Of a stretch of 36,917 nt of DNA, positions 16,462 to 25,340 are shown piece by piece. The stretch spans positions 1 through 36,917 of the IMG/VR virus record IMGVR_UViG_3300035698_003388; one strand, given 5' to 3'. Both the position numbers and the translations under genes were made by a program. The DNA is from a virus. The notes beneath the pieces were generated by a model that saw nothing but the letters and a program-made list of their open reading frames with translations, made no database searches and was not told the origin of the DNA. The stretch's first letter is position 1, and every line of letters begins with the position of its first letter.

Positions 16462-18710
16462 TATATTACCTCACCTAGTTGTAACCCATTGGCTACTTGC
16501 TTAGAGACTGCCTTACCGATAGCCTCGCCATCTATTTCAACGACTACATTTGAATTAACATTAGTAGAACCACCACCTTGTAGTAATTTAAACATGTTCT
16601 GTTGTTGGGCATTATTTAATATCATTTCTCCCGAGTTAACTCTGGCATCAACTTTGTCTCCACTGAAACTAGTTCCCGGAACAATACCGCCCTGTTCAAA
16701 CGTTGGGGCCTTTTGTGATTGTATTCTCGCTAATTGTGCTGCACTAGTTGCAAGAGAAGCGATTCCTGCCGGTATGTTAGCTGGATATGGTAGCGTCTGT
16801 GAGTTCATAAAGGAAACAATACCAGAAGATATAACTTGTGCTATACCTAATGCCTTTTGAATTCTAAACATCTTCTTTCCGCCCAATGCTGCTATATTAG
16901 CTAAAGCGCCAAACATGTTAGCACTCTGAGTTAATACAGCCCTATTGGTTGCTTCTTTCTGTTTAGCTAACTCTTGGTTATCTGATGCTATTATTTTATT
17001 AGCATCACGAATTGCTCTAACCCTTTCTGAGTTCTCTAATCTTAAATTTTCTAGTTTCTTTGCAGAAGAATCTCTTTCTATCTCTAATTCTATTAAAGTG
17101 GATTCTCTAAGGTTATCTGCATTTCTTAAACGGGCCTCAAACTTAATTGCCTGTTCAATACCAAGACGTTCTATTAGTTTTTCAACTCTTGCCGTCTGTA
17201 CTTCACCATCTGATATTGATTGTGCTATTTTAAATTCAGTTTCGGCTATACGACCTTGTTCTTCTAATGCCTTCTTTTGGTTTAAATAATTACTTAGTGA
17301 CGCCATTTTTTTAGCATTAGCTTTTATAACAGCTTCCGCTTGTTTCTTGTTATTATCTACAACAGCGCTTGTTGTTGTACTACTTTCTTGCTGATATTTC
17401 TTTAATGAATTTTGTATATTATTTATTGATAGAGTAATTTTACCATCAACATCTCCGCCACTCTTAATTATGTCTTTACCGTCAGCAATTACTTTAGATG
17501 CTGTTTCCGCTACTTTATTTGCAAGTCCTTCATATTGAGCAATAGCTTCATCAAATTGACTGAAATCACCTTGTCCTAGAGTTTTAACAAACTCAAATGC
17601 TCTAGCTAATTTAACTGCATCTGCAGCAGTCTGTAGTGCTGCAGATCTAAATCCTTGAAATACACCATTGATAAAGTTTACAGCAACTCTTAATAGAGTA
17701 AATTGACCATTAAGTATTCTTATTGCTGTTCCAACAACAGATACTGCTTTGGCAACAAAACTCATTACATTACTTAAAGTTAATGAACTTTCTACCCACT
17801 TTCCTAAAGATTGTAAACTAGTTGCTAATTCTATCCCGATAATTTTTAAAGCGGGTAATAATTTAGCACCAAACTGTGCAGCAAGTAAAGATACATTACC
17901 CTTTAGTGTACTAAATACACCACCGGCTGTTTTAGATAATTTAATTGTCCCTTCAAAGAACTGTCCACCAGCTTCAGTTAATTTATCAAAAGCTTCAACA
18001 ACTAAATCAGAACCAACCTTGCCTGCAGATACAAACTTTCTAAAGTCCTTCTCCGCTATTCCCATACTAGCTGATATAGATGGCCCTAAGTTAATACCAA
18101 CATCTGTCAACTGATTTAATCTTTCTGCAGTTAACTTACCCTCTGTTGTAATCTGTCCAAATATACGAGCTAAGTCTGATAATGGTTTACCTGAAACTGC
18201 AGATATATCTGCTAATTTTCTAACCTGTTTCTTAGTCTCATCTACAGTTAAACCAAATGCTAATAATACTTTACCAGCTTTTACAACTTGTTCTGGTTCA
18301 AATGGTGTTTGATTTGAGAAATCAACTAAATCATTGAATACTTCGTTTGCTGTTTCTGCGCTACCAGTTAAAACCTCTAGTTGTACTTTCATTGTTTCAA
18401 AATCTGCTGCAGTTTTAATTGTACTGACACCCATCGCAGTTATGGCTCTTGTTGCAGCGACAATTGTACCTGCAATTAATTTACCAGCTAACTCTCCAAC
18501 AGTGATAGCTCCTGCTAATTTCTTAAAACTTATTGCAGCAACACCATTAGCCTTGGAAACTTTTTTAGTATTCCTAGCATAATTAGACGCAACCTTATTT
18601 AATCCATTAAGGTTCTTCTGTGTAGACTGGGCTGCCTTTTGTAATCTCTTTAAATCAGAGATTGCTTTAGACGCCTTTAGTGCTATATCAAATTTGATGC
18701 TATTATTCAT
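16461..18710 (-). CDS. tape measure protein
   Basis: This 749-residue protein has the tape-measure domain near residues 100-250 (MKVQLEVLTGSAETANEVFNDL, NQTPFEPEQVVKAGKVLLAFG, ARIFGQITTEGKLTAERLNQL), long helical stretches (about 430-600) and hydrophobic segments (about 310-350, 610-680). It sets tail length and is ejected with the genome. With roughly 0.15 nm per residue it would give a tail near 110 nm, so a siphovirus. It overlaps the frameshifted chaperone frame by 4 bases. Confidence 0.93.
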   Translation of the reverse strand: MNNSIKFDIALKASKAISDLKRLQKAAQSTQKNLNGLNKVASNYARNTKKVSKANGVAAISFKKLAGAITVGELAGKLIAGTIVAATRAITAMGVSTIKTAADFETMKVQLEVLTGSAETANEVFNDLVDFSNQTPFEPEQVVKAGKVLLAFGLTVDETKKQVRKLADISAVSGKPLSDLARIFGQITTEGKLTAERLNQLTDVGINLGPSISASMGIAEKDFRKFVSAGKVGSDLVVEAFDKLTEAGGQFFEGTIKLSKTAGGVFSTLKGNVSLLAAQFGAKLLPALKIIGIELATSLQSLGKWVESSLTLSNVMSFVAKAVSVVGTAIRILNGQFTLLRVAVNFINGVFQGFRSAALQTAADAVKLARAFEFVKTLGQGDFSQFDEAIAQYEGLANKVAETASKVIADGKDIIKSGGDVDGKITLSINNIQNSLKKYQQESSTTTSAVVDNNKKQAEAVIKANAKKMASLSNYLNQKKALEEQGRIAETEFKIAQSISDGEVQTARVEKLIERLGIEQAIKFEARLRNADNLRESTLIELEIERDSSAKKLENLRLENSERVRAIRDANKIIASDNQELAKQKEATNRAVLTQSANMFGALANIAALGGKKMFRIQKALGIAQVISSGIVSFMNSQTLPYPANIPAGIASLATSAAQLARIQSQKAPTFEQGGIVPGTSFSGDKVDARVNSGEMILNNAQQQNMFKLLQGGGSTNVNSNVVVEIDGEAIGKAVSKQVANGLQLGEVI

Positions 18711-19159
18711 TTACGTTTCTTCCTCATTTCCCTTTCTTGTTTCTGTCTCTCGCGCTTCTCATATTCAAGTTGCAAAGATTTTAAGATCTCAAAGATCTCT
18801 ATAATTTTACTTGGTTGTTCTGTAGGACTGCCTGGAAACGGCATTGTACCCTTTTCATATGAATTAAAAAGAGAGTAGTAATAATCAAAATAGTCATATT
18901 CTAAGTCTTCAAATCCAGCATTTAATCTCAGATTTAAAGATTCGTGTACCCCTTTACTTTGGGATATAATCATATCTATTTTTTCTTTGGATAGTCCTCT
19001 AGATTCTAATGCACGCCTATCAACTAATCCTTGGCCCGTAGTAACATTATATGTACTAACAATCTTGGCGTATTCCCAAAACATAACAGCCGACTCCCGC
19101 ATAACCACCATAAATATATAGTATAGTGGCGTTGGGACATATTCAAAGGAGTCTACTAC
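18707..19159 (-). CDS. tail assembly chaperone, frameshift extension (gpT-like)
   Basis: This frame follows the gpG-like gene and is reached by a -1 shift at A_AAA_AAG (19165-19159). From the slip to the stop it stays open for 150 codons, beginning VVDSFEYVPTPLYY. A stand-alone start at ATG 19111 exists but has no good ribosome site. The fusion product would be about 285 residues. In lambda and most siphoviruses, G and GT act as chaperones that coat the tape measure before the tail tube is built. Position between tail tube and tape measure fits exactly. The sequence is basic and charged at the C-terminus (KRERQKQEREMRKKRK). Confidence 0.8.
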   Translation of the reverse strand, partial: VVDSFEYVPTPLYYIFMVVMRESAVMFWEYAKIVSTYNVTTGQGLVDRRALESRGLSKEKIDMIISQSKGVHESLNLRLNAGFEDLEYDYFDYYYSLFNSYEKGTMPFPGSPTEQPSKIIEIFEILKSLQLEYEKRERQKQEREMRKKRK

Positions 19160-19174
19160 TTTTTTCCAGTAGAC
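19151..19174 (-). promoter_or_regulatory. programmed -1 frameshift site A_AAA_AAG inside a hairpin loop
   Basis: On the coding (minus) strand the heptamer A_AAA_AAG lies in the correct phase (gga aaa aag) at 19165-19159, followed at once by TAG. GTCTACT (19174-19168) and AGTAGAC (19157-19151) are perfect 7-bp complements flanking the heptamer, so the slip site sits in the loop of a small hairpin. The -1 frame continues without a stop into the downstream chaperone frame. Confidence 0.8.
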
Positions 19175-19563
19175 CCATTGTCAATAATTTTTACACCTTT
19201 TAGTTTATCTCCAGTTTCTGGATCAATAAACTCGGATGGTATCTTTTGTATAAGATTCAAGGCTACAACACTTAGAGTCTCACCGAAATCTGCATTCATC
19301 AAATCGTCCATTATTTCTTCTTTGATGTGTCCATTTTCGTCTTTCTCTAGTACATAGTCTGTACCGTCTTCATTCTTTAGTCCCTGAATATCTTGCAACG
19401 CATATTTGATAGCTAGACCAGTTCCCATTAGTGCATCTTCTATAGTTCCTTTACCAAGTATTGATTGGACCTGGACCTTTAGTAAACGAGTTAGGGGGCT
19501 GACCTTTACAGTCAGCTTCCCAAGTTTTAAACTTATATTTTCTTTCGTACTTTTTACAATCAT
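19156..19563 (-). CDS. tail assembly chaperone (gpG-like)
   Basis: This 135-residue protein follows the tail tube gene and precedes the tape measure, the conserved place for gpG-type chaperones. It is acidic in its second half (DGTDYVLEKDENGHIKEEIMDD). The last codons GGA AAA AAG TAG hold the slippery heptamer right before the stop, so most ribosomes would end here and a minority would shift by -1 into the longer product. The ribosome site lies in the short gap after the tail tube gene (AGGGAGATATAAAG). Confidence 0.8.
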   Translation of the reverse strand: MIVKSTKENISLKLGKLTVKVSPLTRLLKVQVQSILGKGTIEDALMGTGLAIKYALQDIQGLKNEDGTDYVLEKDENGHIKEEIMDDLMNADFGETLSVVALNLIQKIPSEFIDPETGDKLKGVKIIDNGSTGKK

Positions 19564-19587
19564 CTTTATATCTCCCTAATTATATAA

Positions 19588-20787
19588 TTATGAAAAAGTT
19601 ATGTATATCTCTTCAGTTTTACTATCGTTTCCACGACCAGCCATGAATGATATATCGTCCTGTAAGTTACCATCTAAGTCAGCCTCTGCAATCTCAGTAA
19701 CAATAACCTTAGGCATATAAACTGAAACAGTTCCTGCATACTCTCCATCATCTGGACAGTTAGGGTTATAAGCTGATGCAAATAGACTAAATTCTGTATT
19801 ACATTCAAATTTATCATATAGACCACAATCATCACTTTGTTTATAAGGATTGATTGAACCTGTTACTTCACGACTTGTCGCTCTAGAACCAATTTGTCCA
19901 GTAGGACTACAAGTAGCTGTTATCTTTGAAACAGTGTTTTCAACAGAGAAAGAAAAATCATTCAATTCTAAGTTTGCACCATCTAAAAATACACATGCAC
20001 TTAATATAACCGGTGGGCTACATTCTTGATAGTCTGGGGTAAATGGGTTAGCACTTAAATCACAATCTAATTCAATAGCATCGAAACCAAAGTTAAAACT
20101 AGCCAATTGACCAGTAGACCAGTTCTCTAAAGCGAGACTGTTAACCTTAGCACCACGTACATATTCTCTACGAGTACTTTCGATGTACTTAGATATTGAA
20201 AGACTGGGATGACCACTCTCTGCAGTAACATAAGTTGTTGTTGCACCAATTGGTGTAGTATCGACTGGAGGGGCTGCCATAGGGACCAAAAGGTCAACAT
20301 AACCATCAGCTAACGTGCTGCTTACCGCAATAATCGGACTAGTGTGAAAGGCACCAGGACTTTGAACCGTGATAGTATCACCAACCTGATAAGTTGAACT
20401 TTCAATATCTGATAAATAAATTCTGCTAATCGTATGTGTTCCACCGCTATCAGCTGAATCGACTGTGGTTGCGGCTGTCTGTCTTCTTAGTCCCATTGCA
20501 GAACGCATAAGAGCGTCATACTCGGGGGCTTGACCTGCTGCAGTATCACCTGAACACATTTCTACTGGCATTGAACCAGCGGCCGATTTAGAGCCCGTGC
20601 GTGGTGTTACTTTACCGATTGATCCTGTTGAAATTTCTCTAGTAAGTAATTCCTTACTTGAAGTCATTTCGGCACCATCTGATAGAGTTTTTACATAACT
20701 AGTAGCGGCTGTTGGTGCAACATATACACCTTCAGTAATCTCTTCTTCTACGGCATATACCGTATTATTTTTGACTGAAACTGCCAT
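19588..20787 (-). CDS. major tail tube protein
   Basis: This 399-residue protein begins with the tail-tube type pattern (VYAVEEEITEGVYVAPTAAT), followed by an IgG-like/tube fold rich in short strands (about 30-330) and a C-terminal region ending RGNDSKTEEIYITFS. It is long for a tube protein, so the middle (about 110-200) may be an extra surface domain. It lies directly upstream of the chaperone pair, the conserved order connector, tail terminator, tail tube, chaperones, tape measure. An AAGGAGATTTAACG ribosome site precedes the ATG. Confidence 0.8.
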   Translation of the reverse strand: MAVSVKNNTVYAVEEEITEGVYVAPTAATSYVKTLSDGAEMTSSKELLTREISTGSIGKVTPRTGSKSAAGSMPVEMCSGDTAAGQAPEYDALMRSAMGLRRQTAATTVDSADSGGTHTISRIYLSDIESSTYQVGDTITVQSPGAFHTSPIIAVSSTLADGYVDLLVPMAAPPVDTTPIGATTTYVTAESGHPSLSISKYIESTRREYVRGAKVNSLALENWSTGQLASFNFGFDAIELDCDLSANPFTPDYQECSPPVILSACVFLDGANLELNDFSFSVENTVSKITATCSPTGQIGSRATSREVTGSINPYKQSDDCGLYDKFECNTEFSLFASAYNPNCPDDGEYAGTVSVYMPKVIVTEIAEADLDGNLQDDISFMAGRGNDSKTEEIYITFS

Positions 20788-20804
20788 TCGTTAAATCTCC
20801 TTAA

Positions 20805-21254
20805 TTAAATTTGACATCTATATTGAACTGTAAATTGGACACGCTGTACAACAACTTTCCCATCTTCTAAAAATTCGGGTTCCGCAATAGTTAGATTTGA
20901 TATGTGTAATACTTCTGGGGTTCCGGCCCTGGTGTATGCTAATTTCTTATACACACACAATGCATCTCTCATATTATCTGCACTAAGTCCAAGTAGTTCC
21001 GAGTCACCTGTTGCTAATACAAATTTTGATCTAACCAACACCAATTCAAACGTTTGAGCCAGTGTCACGAATTTTGTAACACCCTCGATCTCTACAGCAT
21101 CAAGGGGTCTTATTCCATATATTTTATTTTGGGCCAATTGATTGTTCTTCTCAATATCTTGTAGGAACGGCGCTTTCTTCCATTCTACTCCCAATTCTGT
21201 TACAACACATGCTTCTAGCGCCGTTGTAATATCTCTAATAGGGTCAAGTGACAT
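20805..21254 (-). CDS. tail terminator / tail completion protein
   Basis: This protein of about 149 residues is a small alpha/beta protein in the tail terminator position (between connector and tail tube). It has alternating strands and helices (FVTLAQTFELVLVRSKF; VVVQRVQFTVQYRCQI at the C-terminus) as in siphovirus terminator proteins such as lambda gpU. An in-frame GTG at 21266 is possible, but the ATG at 21254 overlaps the preceding stop as TAATG, the coupling seen elsewhere in this operon, with AGGTGG upstream. Confidence 0.6.
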   Translation of the reverse strand: MSLDPIRDITTALEACVVTELGVEWKKAPFLQDIEKNNQLAQNKIYGIRPLDAVEIEGVTKFVTLAQTFELVLVRSKFVLATGDSELLGLSADNMRDALCVYKKLAYTRAGTPEVLHISNLTIAEPEFLEDGKVVVQRVQFTVQYRCQI

Positions 21255-22087
21255 TATCTGGCCCACCTAGATGATTTTATTTGTGCTGGCCCCAAATTAT
21301 TATCTGGCAAACCATCGTTATCTTCATCCATTGAAAGACGGGCTAATCTAAAAGCCTCTTCAAATTTACTTTGATATTCTAAATACTTAGCCCAATATAC
21401 ACTCTCTTGTGTGTCGGCCATTCTAAAGAAAATGTTAGACAGTGCTAAATATGTTGCGGCCTGTCTCATCTCGAATATATCCATCAGATCCCAATAAGTG
21501 ACATTTTCCGGAACACACTCTACGATGTATTTTACATAACCAAGGTTACGTAATAATTGAACAATATGGTTTCTTGCACCAACATGTGCTACTATATGAG
21601 ATGTAAAGCCTTCCGAATAAAGGCACGCCTCTGAGGCTATTTGATAATTTTCTTGTTTTAGTGCATTGTCATCAGAGAATACTAAGTTTAGACCAAGCAA
21701 TGTAATAGCACTTGATGTTACCTGAGTGCGAACTCTAACAAAAAACTTCTCTATACCATTAACTGAAGTACTCGCCATTGAACTTTTATCCCAAAATATA
21801 AACCCAGATCTACTAAGTCCGTTTGTTTCATCTGATGGTGATAATGTCGCCCAGACGGTTCCGTCCCAGTATTCCATTACTACATCGTCAGTATTAGTGT
21901 TACCTGTAGATATTTCTGCAAAAACTGTGCCAAATGGTTTATAGAATCCAATGTATAAATTATCGGTATTTGGATCTATCGTGATATCAAAAGTGTCCCT
22001 AAGATAATCTTGGGCACCATCTGAATGGTCCGTAAAAACCCCTACGTTGTCCACCAGTACATTTAACTTATTGTTTGGATCTAACAT
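21254..22087 (-). CDS. head-tail connector or completion protein with extra N-terminal beta domain
   Basis: This 277-residue protein has a beta-rich N-terminal half (about 1-130; ITIDPNTDNLYIGFYKPF, VVMEYWDGTVWATLSP) and a helical C-terminal half (about 140-260) with the pattern of a connector/adaptor or a DUF6682-like head-completion protein (ASEACLYSEGFTSHIV; ECVPENVTYWDLMDIFEMRQ). It sits just before the tail terminator. The charged tail ends LGPAQIKSSRWAR. The two-domain layout is unusual, and the assignment rests on position. Confidence 0.5.
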   Translation of the reverse strand: MLDPNNKLNVLVDNVGVFTDHSDGAQDYLRDTFDITIDPNTDNLYIGFYKPFGTVFAEISTGNTNTDDVVMEYWDGTVWATLSPSDETNGLSRSGFIFWDKSSMASTSVNGIEKFFVRVRTQVTSSAITLLGLNLVFSDDNALKQENYQIASEACLYSEGFTSHIVAHVGARNHIVQLLRNLGYVKYIVECVPENVTYWDLMDIFEMRQAATYLALSNIFFRMADTQESVYWAKYLEYQSKFEEAFRLARLSMDEDNDGLPDNNLGPAQIKSSRWAR

Positions 22088-22377
22088 TAAAACACTCCTA
22101 AATATTTACATATGAGGGCCACTGCGCCACCGACACCAACTATCCAACTTGCCCATTTCTTAATTAAAGCGAGTGCTATTCCTGGCTCTTCTAATTTATC
22201 TACTTTCTTTTCTAGACTATCTTCTTGTTTTTCTAAACTTTCTATTCTGGCGCGATTCTGCATCACACCTTCAATATGCAACTTAAGATCTGATTCAATT
22301 CGAGTCATTCTATCGTTGCTATCTCTAATGAAGTCTTTGAGTATCTCGTATATTAAGTCTATCTTTTCGCTGCCCAT
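22087..22377 (-). CDS. coiled-coil protein with C-terminal membrane segment (XhlA/holin-like)
   Basis: This 96-residue protein has a long charged helix with heptads (about 10-65; NDRMTRIESDLKLHIEG, IESLEKQEDSLEKKVDKLEE) and one C-terminal transmembrane segment (about 72-93; WASWIVGVGGAVALICKYL). This matches the architecture of XhlA-type accessory lysis proteins and some class III holins. It lies inside the structural operon, away from the amidase cassette. It may be a second holin-like factor or an anchor for a virion component. It touches the next gene as TAATG. Confidence 0.6.
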   Translation of the reverse strand: MGSEKIDLIYEILKDFIRDSNDRMTRIESDLKLHIEGVMQNRARIESLEKQEDSLEKKVDKLEEPGIALALIKKWASWIVGVGGAVALICKYLGVF

Positions 22378-22378
22378 A

Positions 22379-22654
22379 TTAACCTTCGTATCCCAAGTTT
22401 AATTTGTCGCCAACAGTACCATTTACATATATGTCTTCTGACTGAATAATTTCAACATCGCTCACACCCAGTTTATCTATTTCCATTGATTGTCCAGGAG
22501 TTAATTCTAATACTGCCGCCCCAATAGAGCCAACAAATACACTATCGGTATTATCAGATGCGGCCTGTATAATAACAGTCGGTGATCTAAACGCTGCAAT
22601 CGTTGTAAGCTTCTCTTCACTACCCGATAGTGTCTTCTGTTCTGTTTTCAACAT
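22379..22654 (-). CDS. small beta-rich virion protein, unknown
   Basis: This 91-residue protein is almost all short strands (TVIIQAASDNTDSVFVGS; VLELTPGQSMEID; SDVEIIQSEDIYVNGT). The V-L-E-L-x-P-G-Q-S pattern is common in small phage spike or decoration proteins. It is placed between the C1q-like protein and the coiled-coil membrane protein. No catalytic motif is visible. A head or tail decoration role is an inference from fold type and position. Confidence 0.55.
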   Translation of the reverse strand: MLKTEQKTLSGSEEKLTTIAAFRSPTVIIQAASDNTDSVFVGSIGAAVLELTPGQSMEIDKLGVSDVEIIQSEDIYVNGTVGDKLNLGYEG

Positions 22655-22671
22655 GTTATACTCCTAGTATA

Positions 22672-23145
22672 TTAAATTTCTTCTATAATTATAGATCTAT
22701 AATTCACGAACCCGTTCGACATACTAGATAACATAGAGACAGTGTCTGTATCATTTAATGCAACTAGTGCAAATATAGTTATTGACGAAATGGGCGCCTG
22801 ACCATTACTATTCTTTATTACAGGGACTGCCTGTGTAATATGGGGTAACCCGTTTATTCCCAATTTAAGTTGGAAATTTTGGGCTATTACGTTACCTAAA
22901 TTTGAATAACCACCGGCAGTAATACTAATTCTGTATACGGCAGTTTTACTAACAACTATATCTAGATCATTCAAAGTCATGTCACCAGATGTATATATAA
23001 TATCGTTTACATTGTTTATTTTTAATCTAATTGGTACGTTACCACCGACTATACTATCTACAGCACTGGCGGTTACGGAAAGTACATGTTTTGTGTCAGA
23101 AGAACCACCAGAACCTCCCCCAGAACTACTAATTTTTATACTCAT
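22672..23145 (-). CDS. virion protein with C1q/TNF-like beta sandwich
   Basis: This 157-residue protein has a Gly/Ser-rich N-terminal linker (SSSGGGSGGSSD, 6-17), then a jelly-roll type domain: AVYRISITAGGYSNLG (about 73-88), FQLKLGINGLPHI, ITIFALVALNDTDTVSMLSS, ending RSIIIEEI. The tyrosine-containing strand and the L-x2-x-D-T-V turn resemble C1q-like trimeric knob domains. Such knobs form capsid or fibre heads. It lies just after the phospholipase-like gene in transcription order. Confidence 0.55.
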   Translation of the reverse strand: MSIKISSSGGGSGGSSDTKHVLSVTASAVDSIVGGNVPIRLKINNVNDIIYTSGDMTLNDLDIVVSKTAVYRISITAGGYSNLGNVIAQNFQLKLGINGLPHITQAVPVIKNSNGQAPISSITIFALVALNDTDTVSMLSSMSNGFVNYRSIIIEEI

Positions 23146-23426
23146 TTTATATTTCCTTTATACGATTTATTTCCAAAATTAACAACAACAATATAATAAA
23201 CTCTTGCAACACATCTCAACCATATCCTCTTGGCTCCGCTTGGATGTTTAGATATACTATCTTCCATGACTTCTTTAAATAGTTCGTCTGCATCTTTCTG
23301 AGATAAAACGCTATTTTTAGAATAAGCGAGATCATGTAATTTAGCGGCTTGATTCAATTCTCTAACACTTAATAAACGCCTAATCCATTTTGGCCATTTC
23401 TGTGGACCAACATAATATTTTTTCAT
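23142..23426 (-). CDS. phospholipase A2-like protein
   Basis: This 94-residue protein has the three hallmarks of parvovirus-type phospholipase A2 domains: a calcium-loop-like YYVGP (4-8), the catalytic dyad helix NQAAKLHDLAYS (25-36, His31-Asp32) and a second acidic helix QKDADELF (43-50). The basic C-terminus (about 64-94) contains a hydrophobic run (VARVYYIVVVNFG). Such enzymes cut membrane phospholipids; in parvoviruses the domain sits in the capsid and opens the endosome. Here it is encoded among head and fibre genes, so it may be a virion enzyme for membrane passage, or help lysis. It overlaps its neighbours by 4 bases on both sides. Confidence 0.7.
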   Translation of the reverse strand: MKKYYVGPQKWPKWIRRLLSVRELNQAAKLHDLAYSKNSVLSQKDADELFKEVMEDSISKHPSGAKRIWLRCVARVYYIVVVNFGNKSYKGNIK

Positions 23427-23719
23427 ATGGTTTCAGATGTTTTTAGGGAATCTATATAAGATTGTGATGCTCCATATTTTAAACAAAGTTCTTCTAACCA
23501 TAGAGTATATCTTGCAGTTTGATCAGCGGGTAAAGTTGGTCCAATTTCTTTTACAAAGGCCCTTAATGCCCAAGTAAATAATCCATCTTTAAGCATATTT
23601 CTTATAGAAGTCATTCCGCCATACTTAAGCATAGACACATCAATACTAGGATCTAACCCACCATGAAGTTCTACATCAGAAATCATTCTAGTATAAGTAG
23701 CAAATCCCTCATCATTCAT
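23423..23719 (-). CDS. unknown helical protein in the structural block
   Basis: This 98-residue protein is predicted mainly helical (MLKDGLFTWALRAFVKEIG; YTLWLEELCLKYGAS), with no signal peptide and no recognised motif. It overlaps the start of the phospholipase-like gene as ATGA, so the two are likely made together. It could be a partner of that enzyme or a small head protein. Confidence 0.55.
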   Translation of the reverse strand: MNDEGFATYTRMISDVELHGGLDPSIDVSMLKYGGMTSIRNMLKDGLFTWALRAFVKEIGPTLPADQTARYTLWLEELCLKYGASQSYIDSLKTSETI

Positions 23720-23745
23720 ATTTTGGTTAATACTAAATTTATCAT

Positions 23746-23967
23746 CTAGTGCTTTGTCTTGCGGTTTTGGTCCAATATCTGTATGTAATCCGAACTATAA
23801 TCAGAAAGATCCATAGTTGTAATAAATTTAACATACCACGCTGATTCGAATTCTACGGGAATTTCATCAATAACAGGCATATCTAATAATTCTGTAATGG
23901 ATTTTGTCTTTGCCGCGATTTCTAACGCCTTAACTTCATTTATCATCTGTAATACTTTGATCTGCAC
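23746..23967 (-). CDS. unknown small protein in the structural block
   Basis: This 73-residue acidic protein has a helical N-terminal half and the phrase VEFESAWYVKFITTMD in the middle. It starts one base overlapped with the fibre gene stop (23967). It may be a fibre-associated chaperone, as small genes after phage fibre genes often are, but no sequence motif proves it. Confidence 0.5.
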   Translation of the reverse strand: MQIKVLQMINEVKALEIAAKTKSITELLDMPVIDEIPVEFESAWYVKFITTMDLSDYSSDYIQILDQNRKTKH

Positions 23968-25340
23968 TATGATCTCCTTTTTATCGTAAATTCTACACCA
24001 TTAGCAGGACTAGTAACTGTTCCACCGGCAGCGAAATTATTATGTTGTATTTGTATAGGTTGTCCTGCAACTACTTGTATTGTTGATACAACTTTTGCCG
24101 TTGACTCATTATGTCCTGTACTATTTCTGATATATGTTTCAATATTCCAAGGACCATTATTTCCATTATGTAACCATCTAAACCCCGGAGCCGCCCTAGT
24201 TATATTACCTTCAATTTGTATAGTAAACTCTATATCAACAGTTCCTGTAAAATTTGGTGTAATACCATTAGTCGCAAAAGTAAATTGTCCTAGAGTAGAA
24301 CCTAACTCATCTACTGTCGTGAAATCATTAAATGTTGCAATTCCAATATTTACATCAGCGGAAGCTGTATTTCTAACCTTAACAGCATCTGTTAATAATC
24401 TATGTTGATTTAATGTAATTAAGTCTTGAGGATCTGTGGCGTTAGCAAAATTCTTAGCCTGATTACCAGAACCATTAATATCTCCATTATATGTAGCAGT
24501 TTGTGTCGCCCTATCAAATGTAAATGCTATAGTTTCAACACCGGCCTGAACTGTAACAAACTCTAATAAATTAGTTGCAGCGTCATACCGAATTCTAGCA
24601 CCATAATCTCCAGGAAATGCGCCAGGAACAGACTCGTATAATCCTAATGTTGATGTACCGTTATTAGTTGCTGTACCAGAATATTGTGCTATCTCTGTAT
24701 TCTGTATTCTACCTGGTCCAGGAATATCATTATTTTCTTGACCAACTTGTATATTATATATAGGATTGTCAACATCAACTCCAACATTTCCGGAACTATA
24801 ATGTATATCAGACCCATTAACTATCCATGGCGAAGATCCCCCACCGACTAAAGAAGTAACATCAACAATAAAAGTACTTGAATCATCTCTAGTAAAAGTT
24901 AAATCATTACCGGTAACTGATCCTGATACAATTCTAGATAGATTAGTATCGTCTAGATATATTGATAAATCTATATCTTGATTTGTCCCGTCTTCCCCAA
25001 TATATCTAAGTGTATTACCAATTAAGTTTATTGTTGTATCTGTTTCTGCATTCTGTATCGCAATATTTAAATCTGATATAGTAGCGGCTAATTGGGTTCC
25101 TGTGTGATTAGATCTATCCCTATTATTAGTATCTCTAACATTTAATTGTGTAGTAGTTTCAAAATTTGATATATCTGCTTCCTCAAATTTGTATGGAAGT
25201 GTGTTCCAATCACTAATACCATCACCTATTTTTACTTTAGATGTATCCAGTTCATAACCAAATTCACCTTGAGCAAGTACTGGGTTAGCACTAGTCCAAT
25301 TAACAGCTAAATCTCTTCTTAATTGAATTTTATCTGCCAT
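23967..25340 (-). CDS. fibre protein with Mtd-type N-terminal domain
   Basis: This 457-residue protein opens with a clear Mtd_N-type domain: KIQLRRDLAVNWTSANPVLA (4-23) then GEFGYELDTSKVKIGDG and DWNTLPY, the phage module known from the Bordetella phage major tropism determinant and many fibres. A middle region has fibre phrases (SGSVTGNDLTFTRDDSSTF, GNVGVDVDNPIYNIQVG). The C-terminal domain (about 330-457) is a beta sandwich (GQFTFATNGITPNFTGTVDI). It lies in the head block rather than the tail block, so it may be a head fibre. I see no variable-repeat/reverse transcriptase system near it. Confidence 0.75.
   Translation of the reverse strand: MADKIQLRRDLAVNWTSANPVLAQGEFGYELDTSKVKIGDGISDWNTLPYKFEEADISNFETTTQLNVRDTNNRDRSNHTGTQLAATISDLNIAIQNAETDTTINLIGNTLRYIGEDGTNQDIDLSIYLDDTNLSRIVSGSVTGNDLTFTRDDSSTFIVDVTSLVGGGSSPWIVNGSDIHYSSGNVGVDVDNPIYNIQVGQENNDIPGPGRIQNTEIAQYSGTATNNGTSTLGLYESVPGAFPGDYGARIRYDAATNLLEFVTVQAGVETIAFTFDRATQTATYNGDINGSGNQAKNFANATDPQDLITLNQHRLLTDAVKVRNTASADVNIGIATFNDFTTVDELGSTLGQFTFATNGITPNFTGTVDIEFTIQIEGNITRAAPGFRWLHNGNNGPWNIETYIRNSTGHNESTAKVVSTIQVVAGQPIQIQHNNFAAGGTVTSPANGVEFTIKRRS

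Noticed and set aside
23967-25340. Diversity-generating retroelement around the Mtd-type fibre
   Set aside because: There is no reverse transcriptase gene and no template or variable repeat pair. The Mtd-type N-terminal domain is common in ordinary fibres.
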